Origin: an uncultured Porphyromonadaceae bacterium
GTDB lineage: Bacteria > Bacteroidota > Bacteroidia > Bacteroidales > Muribaculaceae
Assembly: GCA_947174235.1 (NCBI GenBank)
Contig: CAMWID010000027.1
Location: 1-40,275 of the forward strand
Length of the DNA: 40,275 nucleotides
Direction: 5' to 3'
Shown: piece after piece, positions 18,468 to 26,968 of the stretch
Layout of the letters: every line of letters starts with the position of its first letter
Numbering within the stretch: the first letter of the stretch is position 1
Program-made: the position numbers and the translations under genes
Notes under the pieces: model-generated
What the model saw: only the letters and a program-made list of their open reading frames with translations
Databases searched by the model: none
Told to the model about the DNA's origin: nothing

Positions 18468-21053
18468 ATGATTAAGAAATTTATCGGTGCCATAATGGCA
18501 GTAATCGTATTATCCGGAAGCAACACCACCGCGGTGGCGCTCGATCATCGCGGAATCACCTCCGCAAGTCCCGGAGACAACAGGTTTCCGTTGATCACCA
18601 CTGAAAACGGAGTCACCAGAGTCCCGCGAATCATCCTTGACCCTTCTGAAGACGAGGGTGTCTGGATAGCGGCTAAGAATCTGTCTTCTGATTTCAACAA
18701 GGTGTGTGGCACATCCGCCGATCTGGAAATATACGGCAAGATCCCTGCCGGGACGGACTGTCCTGTGATCGTCGGGACATTCGGGACCAAGCTCATATCC
18801 TCACTTGTAGCCAACGGATGCCTGGATCCTTCCCAGCTCGAAGACAAAAGGGAGAAATATGTGATGGTCACTGCCGAAAACCCTCTGCCGGGTATCGGGG
18901 AAGCACTCATAATCGCAGGAAGCGACAGACGTGGCACTATTTATGGCATATATGAACTCTCCGAGCAGGCTGGAGTATCCCCATGGTATGACTGGGCGGA
19001 TGTACCCCCGGCGCGCACTGACAGACTCTTTATTGAAAAAGGGTGCCATACTGCCGGAGAACCTGCCGTGAGATACCGTGGCATATTCCTTAATGACGAA
19101 GGACCTTGTCTTATGCAATGGGTAAGAAATACTTATGGCACAGGATATGGTGACCACAGATTCTATGCCCGCGTGTTTGAACTGATACTTAGGCTGCGCG
19201 GCAACTTCCTTTGGCCTGCAATGTGGGCATGGTCGTTTTACGGCGATGACCCGGAAAACAGTCGTATGGCTGACAAAATGGGAGTCATTATCGGCACGTC
19301 ACATCACGAACCCATGGCAAGAAACCATCAGGAATGGGCGAGAAACAGAAAAAACTATGGTGCATGGAACTACTCCACCAACCGCAAAATCATTGATAAA
19401 TTTTTCTCAGAAGGGATAAAAAGAATAAAAGATACAGAAGATATTGTCACCATAGGGATGAGAGGGGACGGCGACGAAGCCATGAGTGCCGAAGCAGATG
19501 TGAAACTGCTGAGAAGCATAATCAGGAACCAAAGGGAAATAATCCGTAGAGAGACCGGACGTGACCCGCGAGACACCCCGCAGGTATGGGCGCTCTACAA
19601 GGAAGTGATGGACTATTATGACGCCGGACTGAGAGTGCCCGACGATGTCACAATTCTGCTATGCGATGACAACTGGGGAAATATCAGACGGCTACCAAAT
19701 GATGCGGAACGCAAACATCCGGGAGGATGGGGAATGTATTATCATGTGGATTATGTCGGGGCGCCACGCAACAGCAAGACCCTTAACTGTACCCCCATAC
19801 AGAACATGTGTGAACAGATGAGACTTGCCTATGACTATGGGGTAGACAGGATGTGGATCCTGAATGTGGGTGACCTGAAACCAATGGAATACCCTATCTC
19901 CCTCTTTCTTGACATGGCATGGAACCCCGAGGCGTTTGATCCCGACTGCCTGCATGATCATACCGTAGGATTTTTTGAAAGACAGCTCGGCAAGTCGCAT
20001 GCCCGCGAAGCTGCAAGGATATTCGACACCCTGTGCAAATACAACGGAAGGGTCACTCCCGAACTTCTTGACCGCAACACTTATAATCTTGAATCAGGCG
20101 AATGGAAAAATGTGGATGACGATTTCTGCCGTCTGGAAGCCGAGGCTCTGAGACAGTTCCTGACTGTCACGGATGAATATAAAGATACTTATCGTGAGCT
20201 TATTTTGTTTCCCGTACAGCTTATGGCAAACCTGTATCATATGTATTTCGCACAGGCAATGAACCATAAAGCTTATGAGGCACACATGCCCGAAACCGAC
20301 AGATGGGCAGACATAACGGAAGAATGCTTCAGACGTGACTCCTTGCTGATGGACCAATACAACCGGGAGATAGCGGGAGGGAAATGGAATGGCATGATGA
20401 TACAGAAACATATCGGATATACAGGATGGAACGACGATTTCCCTCACGATACGCTCCCTACGATATTCAGACTCGGGAAAAGCGGGGAGCTTGCCGGAGG
20501 ATTCCGACACACTGGGGAAAACGGAAAAACAATCATCGAAGCCCCGCATTTTTATAAAACCTCTACTCCGGACCCGGCAATCAGATGGCAGACCCACCGC
20601 AACATGGGAAGAACGCTCGGAGGGATCGCGGCGGCGCCATATACGGTATCGCCCGAGGGATCACGTGTAGAGTACAGGGTCACCCTTCCGGAAAAAACCG
20701 ACAGCGCTGACGTGCATGTAATCGTAAAATCGACGCTCGCGTTCGCCCGTCCCGAAGGTCACCGATATGCAGTAGGCTTCGACGGAGAGCAGGAAACTGT
20801 GGTCAATTTCAACTCTGACCTGAATGAACACCCGGATAACATATATACCGTGTTTTATCCCACAGTGGCAAGAAGAGTCGTGGAAAAGACCGTGAGACTT
20901 CCACTTCCCTCCCCTACCTCCGACAATACCTATACGCTATATCTGAAACCTATTGATCCGGGAATCGTGTTTGAGAAGATTATAATCGATCAGGGCGGCT
21001 ATACTCCTGAATATCTTTTCGGCAAAGAATCTCTCTGCTCCCGCGAACCCTGA
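18468..21053 (+). CDS. GH115 xylan alpha-1,2-glucuronidase
   Basis: This 861-residue enzyme removes (4-O-methyl-)glucuronic acid from xylan. A signal peptide (about 1-25, AVALD) precedes an N-terminal alpha/beta domain (about 40-180; ILDPSEDEGVWIAAKNL and ALIIAGSDRRGTIYGIYELS). The family's TIM-barrel core follows (about 190-480), with the highly characteristic FYARVFELILRLRGNFLWPA, GTSHHEPMARNHQEW and VWALYKEVMDYYDAG motifs. A helical region and a C-terminal beta-sandwich (about 690-850) complete it. Length is normal for the family, and it is intact. It converges on HTCS 2. Among the enzymes here it is the strongest pointer to glucurono-substituted xylan as the target. Confidence 0.95.
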   Translation: MIKKFIGAIMAVIVLSGSNTTAVALDHRGITSASPGDNRFPLITTENGVTRVPRIILDPSEDEGVWIAAKNLSSDFNKVCGTSADLEIYGKIPAGTDCPVIVGTFGTKLISSLVANGCLDPSQLEDKREKYVMVTAENPLPGIGEALIIAGSDRRGTIYGIYELSEQAGVSPWYDWADVPPARTDRLFIEKGCHTAGEPAVRYRGIFLNDEGPCLMQWVRNTYGTGYGDHRFYARVFELILRLRGNFLWPAMWAWSFYGDDPENSRMADKMGVIIGTSHHEPMARNHQEWARNRKNYGAWNYSTNRKIIDKFFSEGIKRIKDTEDIVTIGMRGDGDEAMSAEADVKLLRSIIRNQREIIRRETGRDPRDTPQVWALYKEVMDYYDAGLRVPDDVTILLCDDNWGNIRRLPNDAERKHPGGWGMYYHVDYVGAPRNSKTLNCTPIQNMCEQMRLAYDYGVDRMWILNVGDLKPMEYPISLFLDMAWNPEAFDPDCLHDHTVGFFERQLGKSHAREAARIFDTLCKYNGRVTPELLDRNTYNLESGEWKNVDDDFCRLEAEALRQFLTVTDEYKDTYRELILFPVQLMANLYHMYFAQAMNHKAYEAHMPETDRWADITEECFRRDSLLMDQYNREIAGGKWNGMMIQKHIGYTGWNDDFPHDTLPTIFRLGKSGELAGGFRHTGENGKTIIEAPHFYKTSTPDPAIRWQTHRNMGRTLGGIAAAPYTVSPEGSRVEYRVTLPEKTDSADVHVIVKSTLAFARPEGHRYAVGFDGEQETVVNFNSDLNEHPDNIYTVFYPTVARRVVEKTVRLPLPSPTSDNTYTLYLKPIDPGIVFEKIIIDQGGYTPEYLFGKESLCSREP

Positions 21054-21080
21054 AAAACAAAAAAGACGCCTGACGGACTG

Positions 21081-21128
21081 TGAACTGCACCCCAAAAGTT
21101 GGACACAAAACTTTTGGGGTGCAGTTCA
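21081..21128. repeat. Perfect 48-bp palindrome between convergent genes
   Basis: Two 20-nt arms (21081-21100 and 21109-21128) are exact inverted complements around the 8-nt loop GGACACAA. The outer ends read TG...CA, and the arm core GCACCCCAAAAGTTGGACA resembles, from memory, the terminal repeats of IS3-family elements. There is no room for a transposase and no obvious target duplication. It lies between the stop codons of GH115 and HTCS 2 and can act as a bidirectional terminator hairpin, although no T-run follows on either side. It may be a relic of an insertion or a short mobile palindrome. Confidence 0.8.
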
Positions 21129-21204
21129 ATACGGGACGGCTATTTTTAGGTCCTACCTGCTGCCGCGGACGGTTGCACGACTGTTTACGATGGCAGGGAG
21201 GTTA

Positions 21205-24200
21205 TTATTTCTCAGATGCCCCGGAACTCTGTCCTGACTGGAGCCTCTGCCGATATTCCGAGGGGGTATAACCTGTGAATTTCTTGAATGCAGTGGAAAA
21301 ATGCGGCTGAGAGGTGTATCCCACAAGATAAGCTATCTGGGTGACCTCTATATCCGGTTTCTGAAGAAGCTCGCACGCGCGCTTAAGTCGTATGTTGCGG
21401 ATGAAGTCGCTCGGGGTCATCCCTATCTGGTCTTTCATTTTCCTATGGAGATGAGCGCGGCTTATGCCCGCCTCTGACGACAGTTTCTCCACATTGAACT
21501 CCGAATCATCTATGTAGCGCTCTATGATACCCATTATCCGTTCCATCAGTTTCTCGTCGTTCCCCTTCACCTCCGGAGAGGCAATCTTTCCCTCGACATC
21601 CTGTACTCCGGAGAATTTACCCTTCATCCTTAGGCGGTTGTTGATCAGGTTGTCTATCACCACTTCGAGTTCTTCAAGATTGAACGGTTTTCCAAGGTAG
21701 CCGTCCGCTCCTTTATCCCAGCCTGCCATACGGTCGGCAAGCTCATGTCTGGAACTCAACAACACCACCGGAATATGGCTTGTGGATGAATTGCTTTTTA
21801 CCCTTCTCAGAAGTTCAAGTCCGTCGATTCCGGGCATCATCACATCGCTGACTATTATGTCGGGAGGATTGTCCATTATTATCTTCAGCGCCTCTTCCCC
21901 GTCTTTCGCGCCGGTGACTTTGTAGGACGAGGCAAGCTGATAGCACAGATAATTACGCAGTTCCTCATGGTCATCCACCACAAGGATTGATTTCGAGATA
22001 ACGGATTTCCTCCTTACAGACTTTTCATTCCCGGCGCCCACAGGCAATGCCGACATCACAAGATGCTTGCCGGATTCCTCTTCCTCCTGATGTTGCGCGG
22101 ATACATGAAGCTCTTCGGGGTTGTAGTACGATTCGTCGAGAGGGATACATATGGAAAATACGCTCCCCTTTACATTGTCCCTACGGTTTCTTCCGGTGAT
22201 AGATCCGTGATGAAGTTCGGCAAGACGGCGGCACAGGTCGAGACCTATTCCGAATCCCGGAGTGGCAGGAGCGTGATCCTCCCTGACCCTGTAGAATCGC
22301 TCGAAAATCCTGGCTTCCATCTTGCTGTCAAGTCCGACTCCGGTATCGATCACGCTGATTCGTATGCATCTCCCGAGGCTGTCATCCTCCACACTTTCAG
22401 TGACAACCTTTATCGCTCCCCCTTTGGGAGTGTATTTTATTGCATTCGATATAAGGTTGACAAGCACCTTGTCAAGGTTATCGCGATCTATCCAGACCTC
22501 TCCCGGGTCTGTATTTTTCTCAAATTCAAGAGTGAGCCCGCATTCCGCCGCCTGAGGTATGAACATATCCACAAGCTCGCGCACAAAACGGTTGACATCA
22601 GTTTTCCTGCACGACAGCCGCATCTTTCCCTTGTCAAGTTTCCTTATGTCGAGAAGCTGGTTGACAAGGCTCAGGATTCGCTGCCCGTTTCTCTGCATTG
22701 TCTTAAGCTGTCTTCTCACCTCTTCATCGAAAGGCTGACGCAACAACGCCTCGATCGGACTGAGGATCAATGTGATCGGCGAACGGATATCGTGTGAGAC
22801 ATCAATAAAGAATTTTATCTTCGCGTCATTGATCTTTTCTTCTTTCTTTTTCTGCATGACAATCCATCCAAGCACAAGGATAGTCGCGACTACAAGGAGA
22901 TACACAAGTTTCGCCCATGTGGAGAGATACCATGGCGGCGCTATATTTATCTTTATCTCCATCATAGGGGAAATTACCCCGTTCTCCTGTGCGCGGATCT
23001 GAAGTTTATGTGTCCCGGGATCAAGATATGGAATATAGATCACATTCTCCCCGGGACGCGTCTCGATCCATTCTTCGCTCATATCAGCCATACGCCACTG
23101 GTAAACTATATTGGCGGCATCTCGGAAATCCATGGTGCTGAGGCGCATTGCAAGGGCATGCTCGGAATATGGCAGATTTATCACCGACGGACTCATGGGA
23201 TCCCCTTCGATGACCACACGGCTGCCTGTGCGTGTGGCAGGGGCAATCCTCTCTCCGTTGATATAAAGGGCGGAAATCTTCACATCCTTGTCAAACGATG
23301 TGGACTTGACATCATCGGGATCAAAACAGGTCACGCCCTGGTCATTGGAAAAATACATCTTCCCGTCAGACTTCGACAATGCCGAATGTCTGAAAACATT
23401 CTCCACAAGTCCATAATTCCCATGATATGACGATACTGTTTTAGTATCCGGATCAAGATATGACAATCCTCTCATTGTCCCGATCCACGTTCCTCCGTTC
23501 CTGTCAATCGTCACTGATCTGACATCATTGTCCGCCAGACCGTTGATAGTGGTATATTTAGTGATCACACCTTTCTTCGGATGATACAGGATAAGTCCAT
23601 GGCTTGTGGCGGCAAGGATCGCGCCATCATCCTGAGGCGCGAACGAGAAAGTGGATCCCGACAGAAAGGGATCCTGATTTATAGTGACAAGGGAATCTCC
23701 ATCGAGATCATAACATGCGATCCCACCGTAAAGACCGATCCAAAGCTTTCCGTCATGTCTCATCATTTTGTTGACATAAGTGTTGGGCAGACTGTTATCT
23801 CCGTTGTAAACACTAAGCCATTTTTTTGAACCGTCAGAAAGATTGCACCTCATCACGCCTACCCCATGCATACCAACAAATAGATCATCTTTACCGTCTG
23901 TATTTATGTATATATGCAGATAACTCCCCGGAATATCTATGAGCCTTGACCACGAACCTTTCGTCACCGAAAGCTCCCAAACCCCGGAGTTTACGATCCC
24001 CACAAGAAGCCGGTCTTCCCCTGCAGGCTCGATGCTTGTGGCGATTCTCCCTTCCGGAAGCCTGATTGTCTTGATATGGTCACCTGTTTCCGACATCACG
24101 CATATCCCCTCGTTGTCGACAGCGGCAAAGACATGTCTGCCATCCTGGGCAATTGAAGACACTCCTCCATGAAAATCAGGATAATATTCCGACATCTTCC

Positions 24201-25221
24201 TATATAGGAACGGTATGGGATCTTTAGGAATCATCATTATCCCTTTATAGTTGCATCCCAACCATAACCCTCCGTCTTTATTCCCGTAGACGGTGGCGAT
24301 CTCGGATTTACGGATATTCATAAACGGCGAATAAAATTCCTTATATGGTCTCACGGTTTTATCGCCGGCTTTTATTTTCCATACGCCTCTCCCTTTCGTG
24401 CCAAAATATATGTCTCCGTCCGTATCGCTGTCTGACAGTCTCCTTATACTCAGTTTCTCACCGTCCTGCACTTCCAGCCGGTCCACATTCAACGTCTTCG
24501 TCTCTATCCGGTACAAGTCATCAAGAATGCTGACTATCAGGTTGCCGTCTTCTTCAAGCCTTAACCCTCTTACATCAGCATGACCGACCTTGATGGATTT
24601 TGAACTGCCGTTTGGGAAAATCACATGCACATATCCAAGATGGTCTCCCGCATACATTTTCCCGTCGGAAGCACATCGAAGCGAGTTATAATATTTTTCC
24701 TGCGAAAGTTCCGACATATATCTCACTGCCGCCAAATCACCATCTTTTCCTTCATTGATCACATACAGTCCCACTCCCGACATTACAAACGTGACAGTTC
24801 CGTCAGGCTGCTCGTCTACAGCTATGATATATCCGTTGAATTTCTTAGCCGGAATCCTGACAAGACGGAATGTATCTGACGCCCTGTCATATAGGTTAAG
24901 TCCGTCGGCGGTTGCGACCCAGAGCCTGTTTTTTGAATCATACAGCAGGTCAAGGATCCGGTTGTCAGACAATGAGCCTTTATCTCTCTCGTCATGCCGG
25001 TATATGTCATAATCGGTGCCGTCAAAACGCAAAAGTCCGCGTTCGGTACCTATCCACAGATACCCGTCGCTGTCACGGCATATTTCCGTATAGTCGCTCG
25101 TGACGATTTCAGGAGACTGAAACAGATGTCCGCTCCTGATCGGAGTCGAGGCGGCTGCCGACTCCACAAGAAAACCCGCTCCTGCCAACAATAGGATTAG
25201 AATAATATAAAGTCGTTTCAT
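21205..25221 (-). CDS. Hybrid two-component system regulator (HTCS 2)
   Basis: A second one-polypeptide sensor/regulator of 1338 residues. The ATG at 25221 (MKRLYIILILLL) is preferred to the one at 25242, because the latter would lie only a few bases from the expected transcript start. Order: signal peptide (about 1-25), periplasmic double propeller of repeated GLW/LWIG-type blades (about 35-690), Y_Y_Y domain (about 700-770), one transmembrane helix (about 775-800), HisKA with H810 in VSHDIRSPI, HATPase (NLISNAIKY, DTGVGLD, GFGIGLDLC), receiver with D1126 in VSDVMMPGIDG, and AraC HTH (HLHRKMKDQIGMTPSDFIRN...GYTSQPHFSTAFKKFTG). All signalling residues are canonical. A ligand from the same xylan is inferred from position. 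Confidence 0.94.
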   Translation of the reverse strand: MKRLYIILILLLAGAGFLVESAAASTPIRSGHLFQSPEIVTSDYTEICRDSDGYLWIGTERGLLRFDGTDYDIYRHDERDKGSLSDNRILDLLYDSKNRLWVATADGLNLYDRASDTFRLVRIPAKKFNGYIIAVDEQPDGTVTFVMSGVGLYVINEGKDGDLAAVRYMSELSQEKYYNSLRCASDGKMYAGDHLGYVHVIFPNGSSKSIKVGHADVRGLRLEEDGNLIVSILDDLYRIETKTLNVDRLEVQDGEKLSIRRLSDSDTDGDIYFGTKGRGVWKIKAGDKTVRPYKEFYSPFMNIRKSEIATVYGNKDGGLWLGCNYKGIMMIPKDPIPFLYRKMSEYYPDFHGGVSSIAQDGRHVFAAVDNEGICVMSETGDHIKTIRLPEGRIATSIEPAGEDRLLVGIVNSGVWELSVTKGSWSRLIDIPGSYLHIYINTDGKDDLFVGMHGVGVMRCNLSDGSKKWLSVYNGDNSLPNTYVNKMMRHDGKLWIGLYGGIACYDLDGDSLVTINQDPFLSGSTFSFAPQDDGAILAATSHGLILYHPKKGVITKYTTINGLADNDVRSVTIDRNGGTWIGTMRGLSYLDPDTKTVSSYHGNYGLVENVFRHSALSKSDGKMYFSNDQGVTCFDPDDVKSTSFDKDVKISALYINGERIAPATRTGSRVVIEGDPMSPSVINLPYSEHALAMRLSTMDFRDAANIVYQWRMADMSEEWIETRPGENVIYIPYLDPGTHKLQIRAQENGVISPMMEIKINIAPPWYLSTWAKLVYLLVVATILVLGWIVMQKKKEEKINDAKIKFFIDVSHDIRSPITLILSPIEALLRQPFDEEVRRQLKTMQRNGQRILSLVNQLLDIRKLDKGKMRLSCRKTDVNRFVRELVDMFIPQAAECGLTLEFEKNTDPGEVWIDRDNLDKVLVNLISNAIKYTPKGGAIKVVTESVEDDSLGRCIRISVIDTGVGLDSKMEARIFERFYRVREDHAPATPGFGIGLDLCRRLAELHHGSITGRNRRDNVKGSVFSICIPLDESYYNPEELHVSAQHQEEEESGKHLVMSALPVGAGNEKSVRRKSVISKSILVVDDHEELRNYLCYQLASSYKVTGAKDGEEALKIIMDNPPDIIVSDVMMPGIDGLELLRRVKSNSSTSHIPVVLLSSRHELADRMAGWDKGADGYLGKPFNLEELEVVIDNLINNRLRMKGKFSGVQDVEGKIASPEVKGNDEKLMERIMGIIERYIDDSEFNVEKLSSEAGISRAHLHRKMKDQIGMTPSDFIRNIRLKRACELLQKPDIEVTQIAYLVGYTSQPHFSTAFKKFTGYTPSEYRQRLQSGQSSGASEK

Positions 25222-25256
25222 GGTGGATAAAACTCTTCGCATTCTCTTTTTTTCTG

Positions 25257-25264
25257 CAAATTTA
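25257..25264 (-). promoter_or_regulatory. Candidate -7 element of HTCS 2
   Basis: TAAATTTG on the minus strand lies about 36 nt before the ATG at 25221 and 15 nt before the one at 25242. It has no clear -33 partner at standard spacing. Its position favours the downstream start. Confidence 0.4.
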
Positions 25265-25437
25265 AAAATTTTATCCTTAACGATCGTACCTTACGAAACT
25301 TGAATTTAGGGGATTATACAAATTTGAACGGAAAAGAGACATCCGCTACAACCCTTTACGGACTCTACCGGCGCAATATATGCACATGCCTCGCCACCGA
25401 CATCGAAAGAACGAAGCCATAATATTCCTGATCCGTA

Positions 25438-26511
25438 TCATCGCTTCTGGGCATTGTGATGATTCTGAATCACTGTATTATACAAGTCTGAATATTTGTC
25501 ATTCATATGCCGGATTGAAAATTTTTTAGACCTTTCATAACCACGTTTACTGTAATCCGAGTATGAATCTTTATGTTGTATCAAATAATTTATGAGTTTC
25601 GCCAGATGACCGCTGTCGCCTACTTTAAAATGGAGTCCGGCATTACCCACAACGTTTGAAAGACCCGGCACATCAGAGCAGACAACAGGTTTGCCGGCAG
25701 CCATAAATTCAACTGCGGTGAGACCGAATCCCTCCCATTTCGAGGACTGGACACCTATATACGACCTCTTGATAATCTCGGCTATATCAGACCTGGTGCC
25801 AAGGAAATCAATCCTGTCAATCAGACCTTCCGCTTCAGCCAGTTTCTCACATTCAGCACGCGTCTCTCCATCTCCCGCCAAAACCAGACGATAATCCGAA
25901 TCTACCCATTTCATAGCCCTGATCAACGTGGCATGGTCTTTTGCAGGGGCAAAACGCGACACCATCGTTATAATATTTTCAGGTTGCATCCCGGCAGAAT
26001 CAAACTTACTTAAGTCAACGCCATTGTTTATCGTAACCAATCTGTCTCCATTTTCTATTCTTAACCATTTTCCCAAATTATCTTTAGTCTCATCGCTTAT
26101 ACAGATGATCTTTTTATACCTGGAATAGATCCATTTCTCTATAGGACGGAAATAAGGTCTGTTTCGTCTTTTATTATGGGTACTATGCTCCGTATAGATC
26201 AATACCTTATCAAGTCCGGTTGATGCAAGCGCCGTCCAATATAACGCAGGAAACAGATGAACGTGCACAATATCCCAATCCTTTAATACTTTTCTTATAC
26301 GGAGGATATTGACGGGTGAATATATATTTGATGAATTTATATTATATACTTTTATACCGCTGTCAAAGACCGCTTTTTCAAATGAAGAGCCGACACTTCT
26401 TAATATCAGCAGCCCCACTTTATTGGATTTATTTTGGATCGGGATTAAATCTTTAAGCAATCGTTGTGCTCCCCCGATCTCCATGGATTCTATTATGTGA
26501 AGAATTTTCAT
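25438..26511 (-). CDS. GT4-family glycosyltransferase
   Basis: This 357-residue cytoplasmic GT-B enzyme transfers a sugar from an activated donor, probably during synthesis of a surface polysaccharide or glycolipid. The N-terminal half begins MKILHIIESMEIGGAQRLLKD, with the glycine-rich acceptor-side loop of the family. The C-terminal half carries VSRFAPAKDHATLIRA, LAGDGE and the donor-binding E-x7-E motif in EGFGLTAVEFMAAGKPVV. There is no membrane segment. The gene stands alone, without other capsule or LPS genes, and is visibly A+T-richer than its neighbours, which suggests a separate origin. It runs in the same direction as HTCS 2, 195 nt upstream of it, and may follow a short ORF. Donor and acceptor cannot be predicted. 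Confidence 0.9.
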   Translation of the reverse strand: MKILHIIESMEIGGAQRLLKDLIPIQNKSNKVGLLILRSVGSSFEKAVFDSGIKVYNINSSNIYSPVNILRIRKVLKDWDIVHVHLFPALYWTALASTGLDKVLIYTEHSTHNKRRNRPYFRPIEKWIYSRYKKIICISDETKDNLGKWLRIENGDRLVTINNGVDLSKFDSAGMQPENIITMVSRFAPAKDHATLIRAMKWVDSDYRLVLAGDGETRAECEKLAEAEGLIDRIDFLGTRSDIAEIIKRSYIGVQSSKWEGFGLTAVEFMAAGKPVVCSDVPGLSNVVGNAGLHFKVGDSGHLAKLINYLIQHKDSYSDYSKRGYERSKKFSIRHMNDKYSDLYNTVIQNHHNAQKR

Positions 26512-26544
26512 GATACAAATCTCTACTGTCCTCCGGAAATGAAC

Positions 26545-26697
26545 TCACAGGTTCTCCCTTCTCCTTCTCCACGCACAACCGTAAGAAAGGTTATAGATGA
26601 GCCGTTCTACCGTAATACTGTCGCCGGATTCTTCTACAGACGAGGCCAACACGATACCCGACCGGACAAACACTAAAACACCTGTTTTCTTTATCAT
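26545..26697 (-). CDS. Possible 50-residue protein upstream of the glycosyltransferase
   Basis: This ORF runs from ATG at 26697 to TGA at 26545-26547, 33 nt before the glycosyltransferase start and on the same strand. It begins MIKKTGVLVFVRSGIVLASS, a basic then hydrophobic stretch like a signal or membrane segment, and ends with an arginine cluster (CAWRRRRENL). A -7 element at 26730-26737 would start transcription just before it. I recognise no family. It could be a leader or small protein, or simply a chance ORF. Confidence 0.3.
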   Translation of the reverse strand: MIKKTGVLVFVRSGIVLASSVEESGDSITVERLIYNLSYGCAWRRRRENL

Positions 26698-26729
26698 ATA
26701 TTAACCTGCCACCATAAAGGCGACGACTA

Positions 26730-26737
26730 CAAATTTA
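26730..26737 (-). promoter_or_regulatory. Candidate -7 element for the short ORF and glycosyltransferase
   Basis: TAAATTTG on the minus strand, about 33 nt before the short ORF and about 220 nt before the glycosyltransferase. No convincing -33 element is present. The surrounding gap (26512-26968) also holds the amtB promoter. Confidence 0.35.
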
Positions 26738-26852
26738 CAAAAGTTTTATTATATTTTAAGGGGTTGTTTAAAACAATTACTATATTTATCACAGCCAACA
26801 TATATAAAAATGTATAATATTAATTTGTTTTTAAAGAAAAAAGTAATTTTTC

Positions 26853-26883
26853 TTGCACAATTAATTACAAATATCTACTTTTG
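26853..26883 (+). promoter_or_regulatory. Promoter of the amtB-gltBD operon
   Basis: TTG (26853-26855), 20 nt, TACTTTTG (26876-26883) is a close match to the Bacteroidetes consensus, in a very A+T-rich stretch. The leader is about 80 nt. Confidence 0.7.
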
Positions 26884-26914
26884 CATCCGAATAAACAAAT
26901 TTTAAGAGTAAGAA

Positions 26915-26932
26915 GGATTGTGATGACAATCC
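26915..26932 (+). promoter_or_regulatory. Small hairpin in the amtB leader
   Basis: GGATTG (26915-26920) pairs with CAATCC (26927-26932) around a 6-nt loop, 37 nt before the amtB start. The stem is modest and no riboswitch class is recognised. It is recorded as a leader structure only. Confidence 0.3.
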
Positions 26933-26968
26933 GAAAATAGGTTTCACTAATTTAATTCATGACAGATC

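Noticed and set aside
21080..21271. Short ORF across the palindrome at 21081-21128
   Set aside because: It reads through a hairpin and into the antisense of HTCS 2; no transposase-like sequence remains in it.
22063..22797. 244-codon plus-strand ORF inside HTCS 2
   Set aside because: It is antisense to the histidine kinase and receiver domains, which are intact and canonical.
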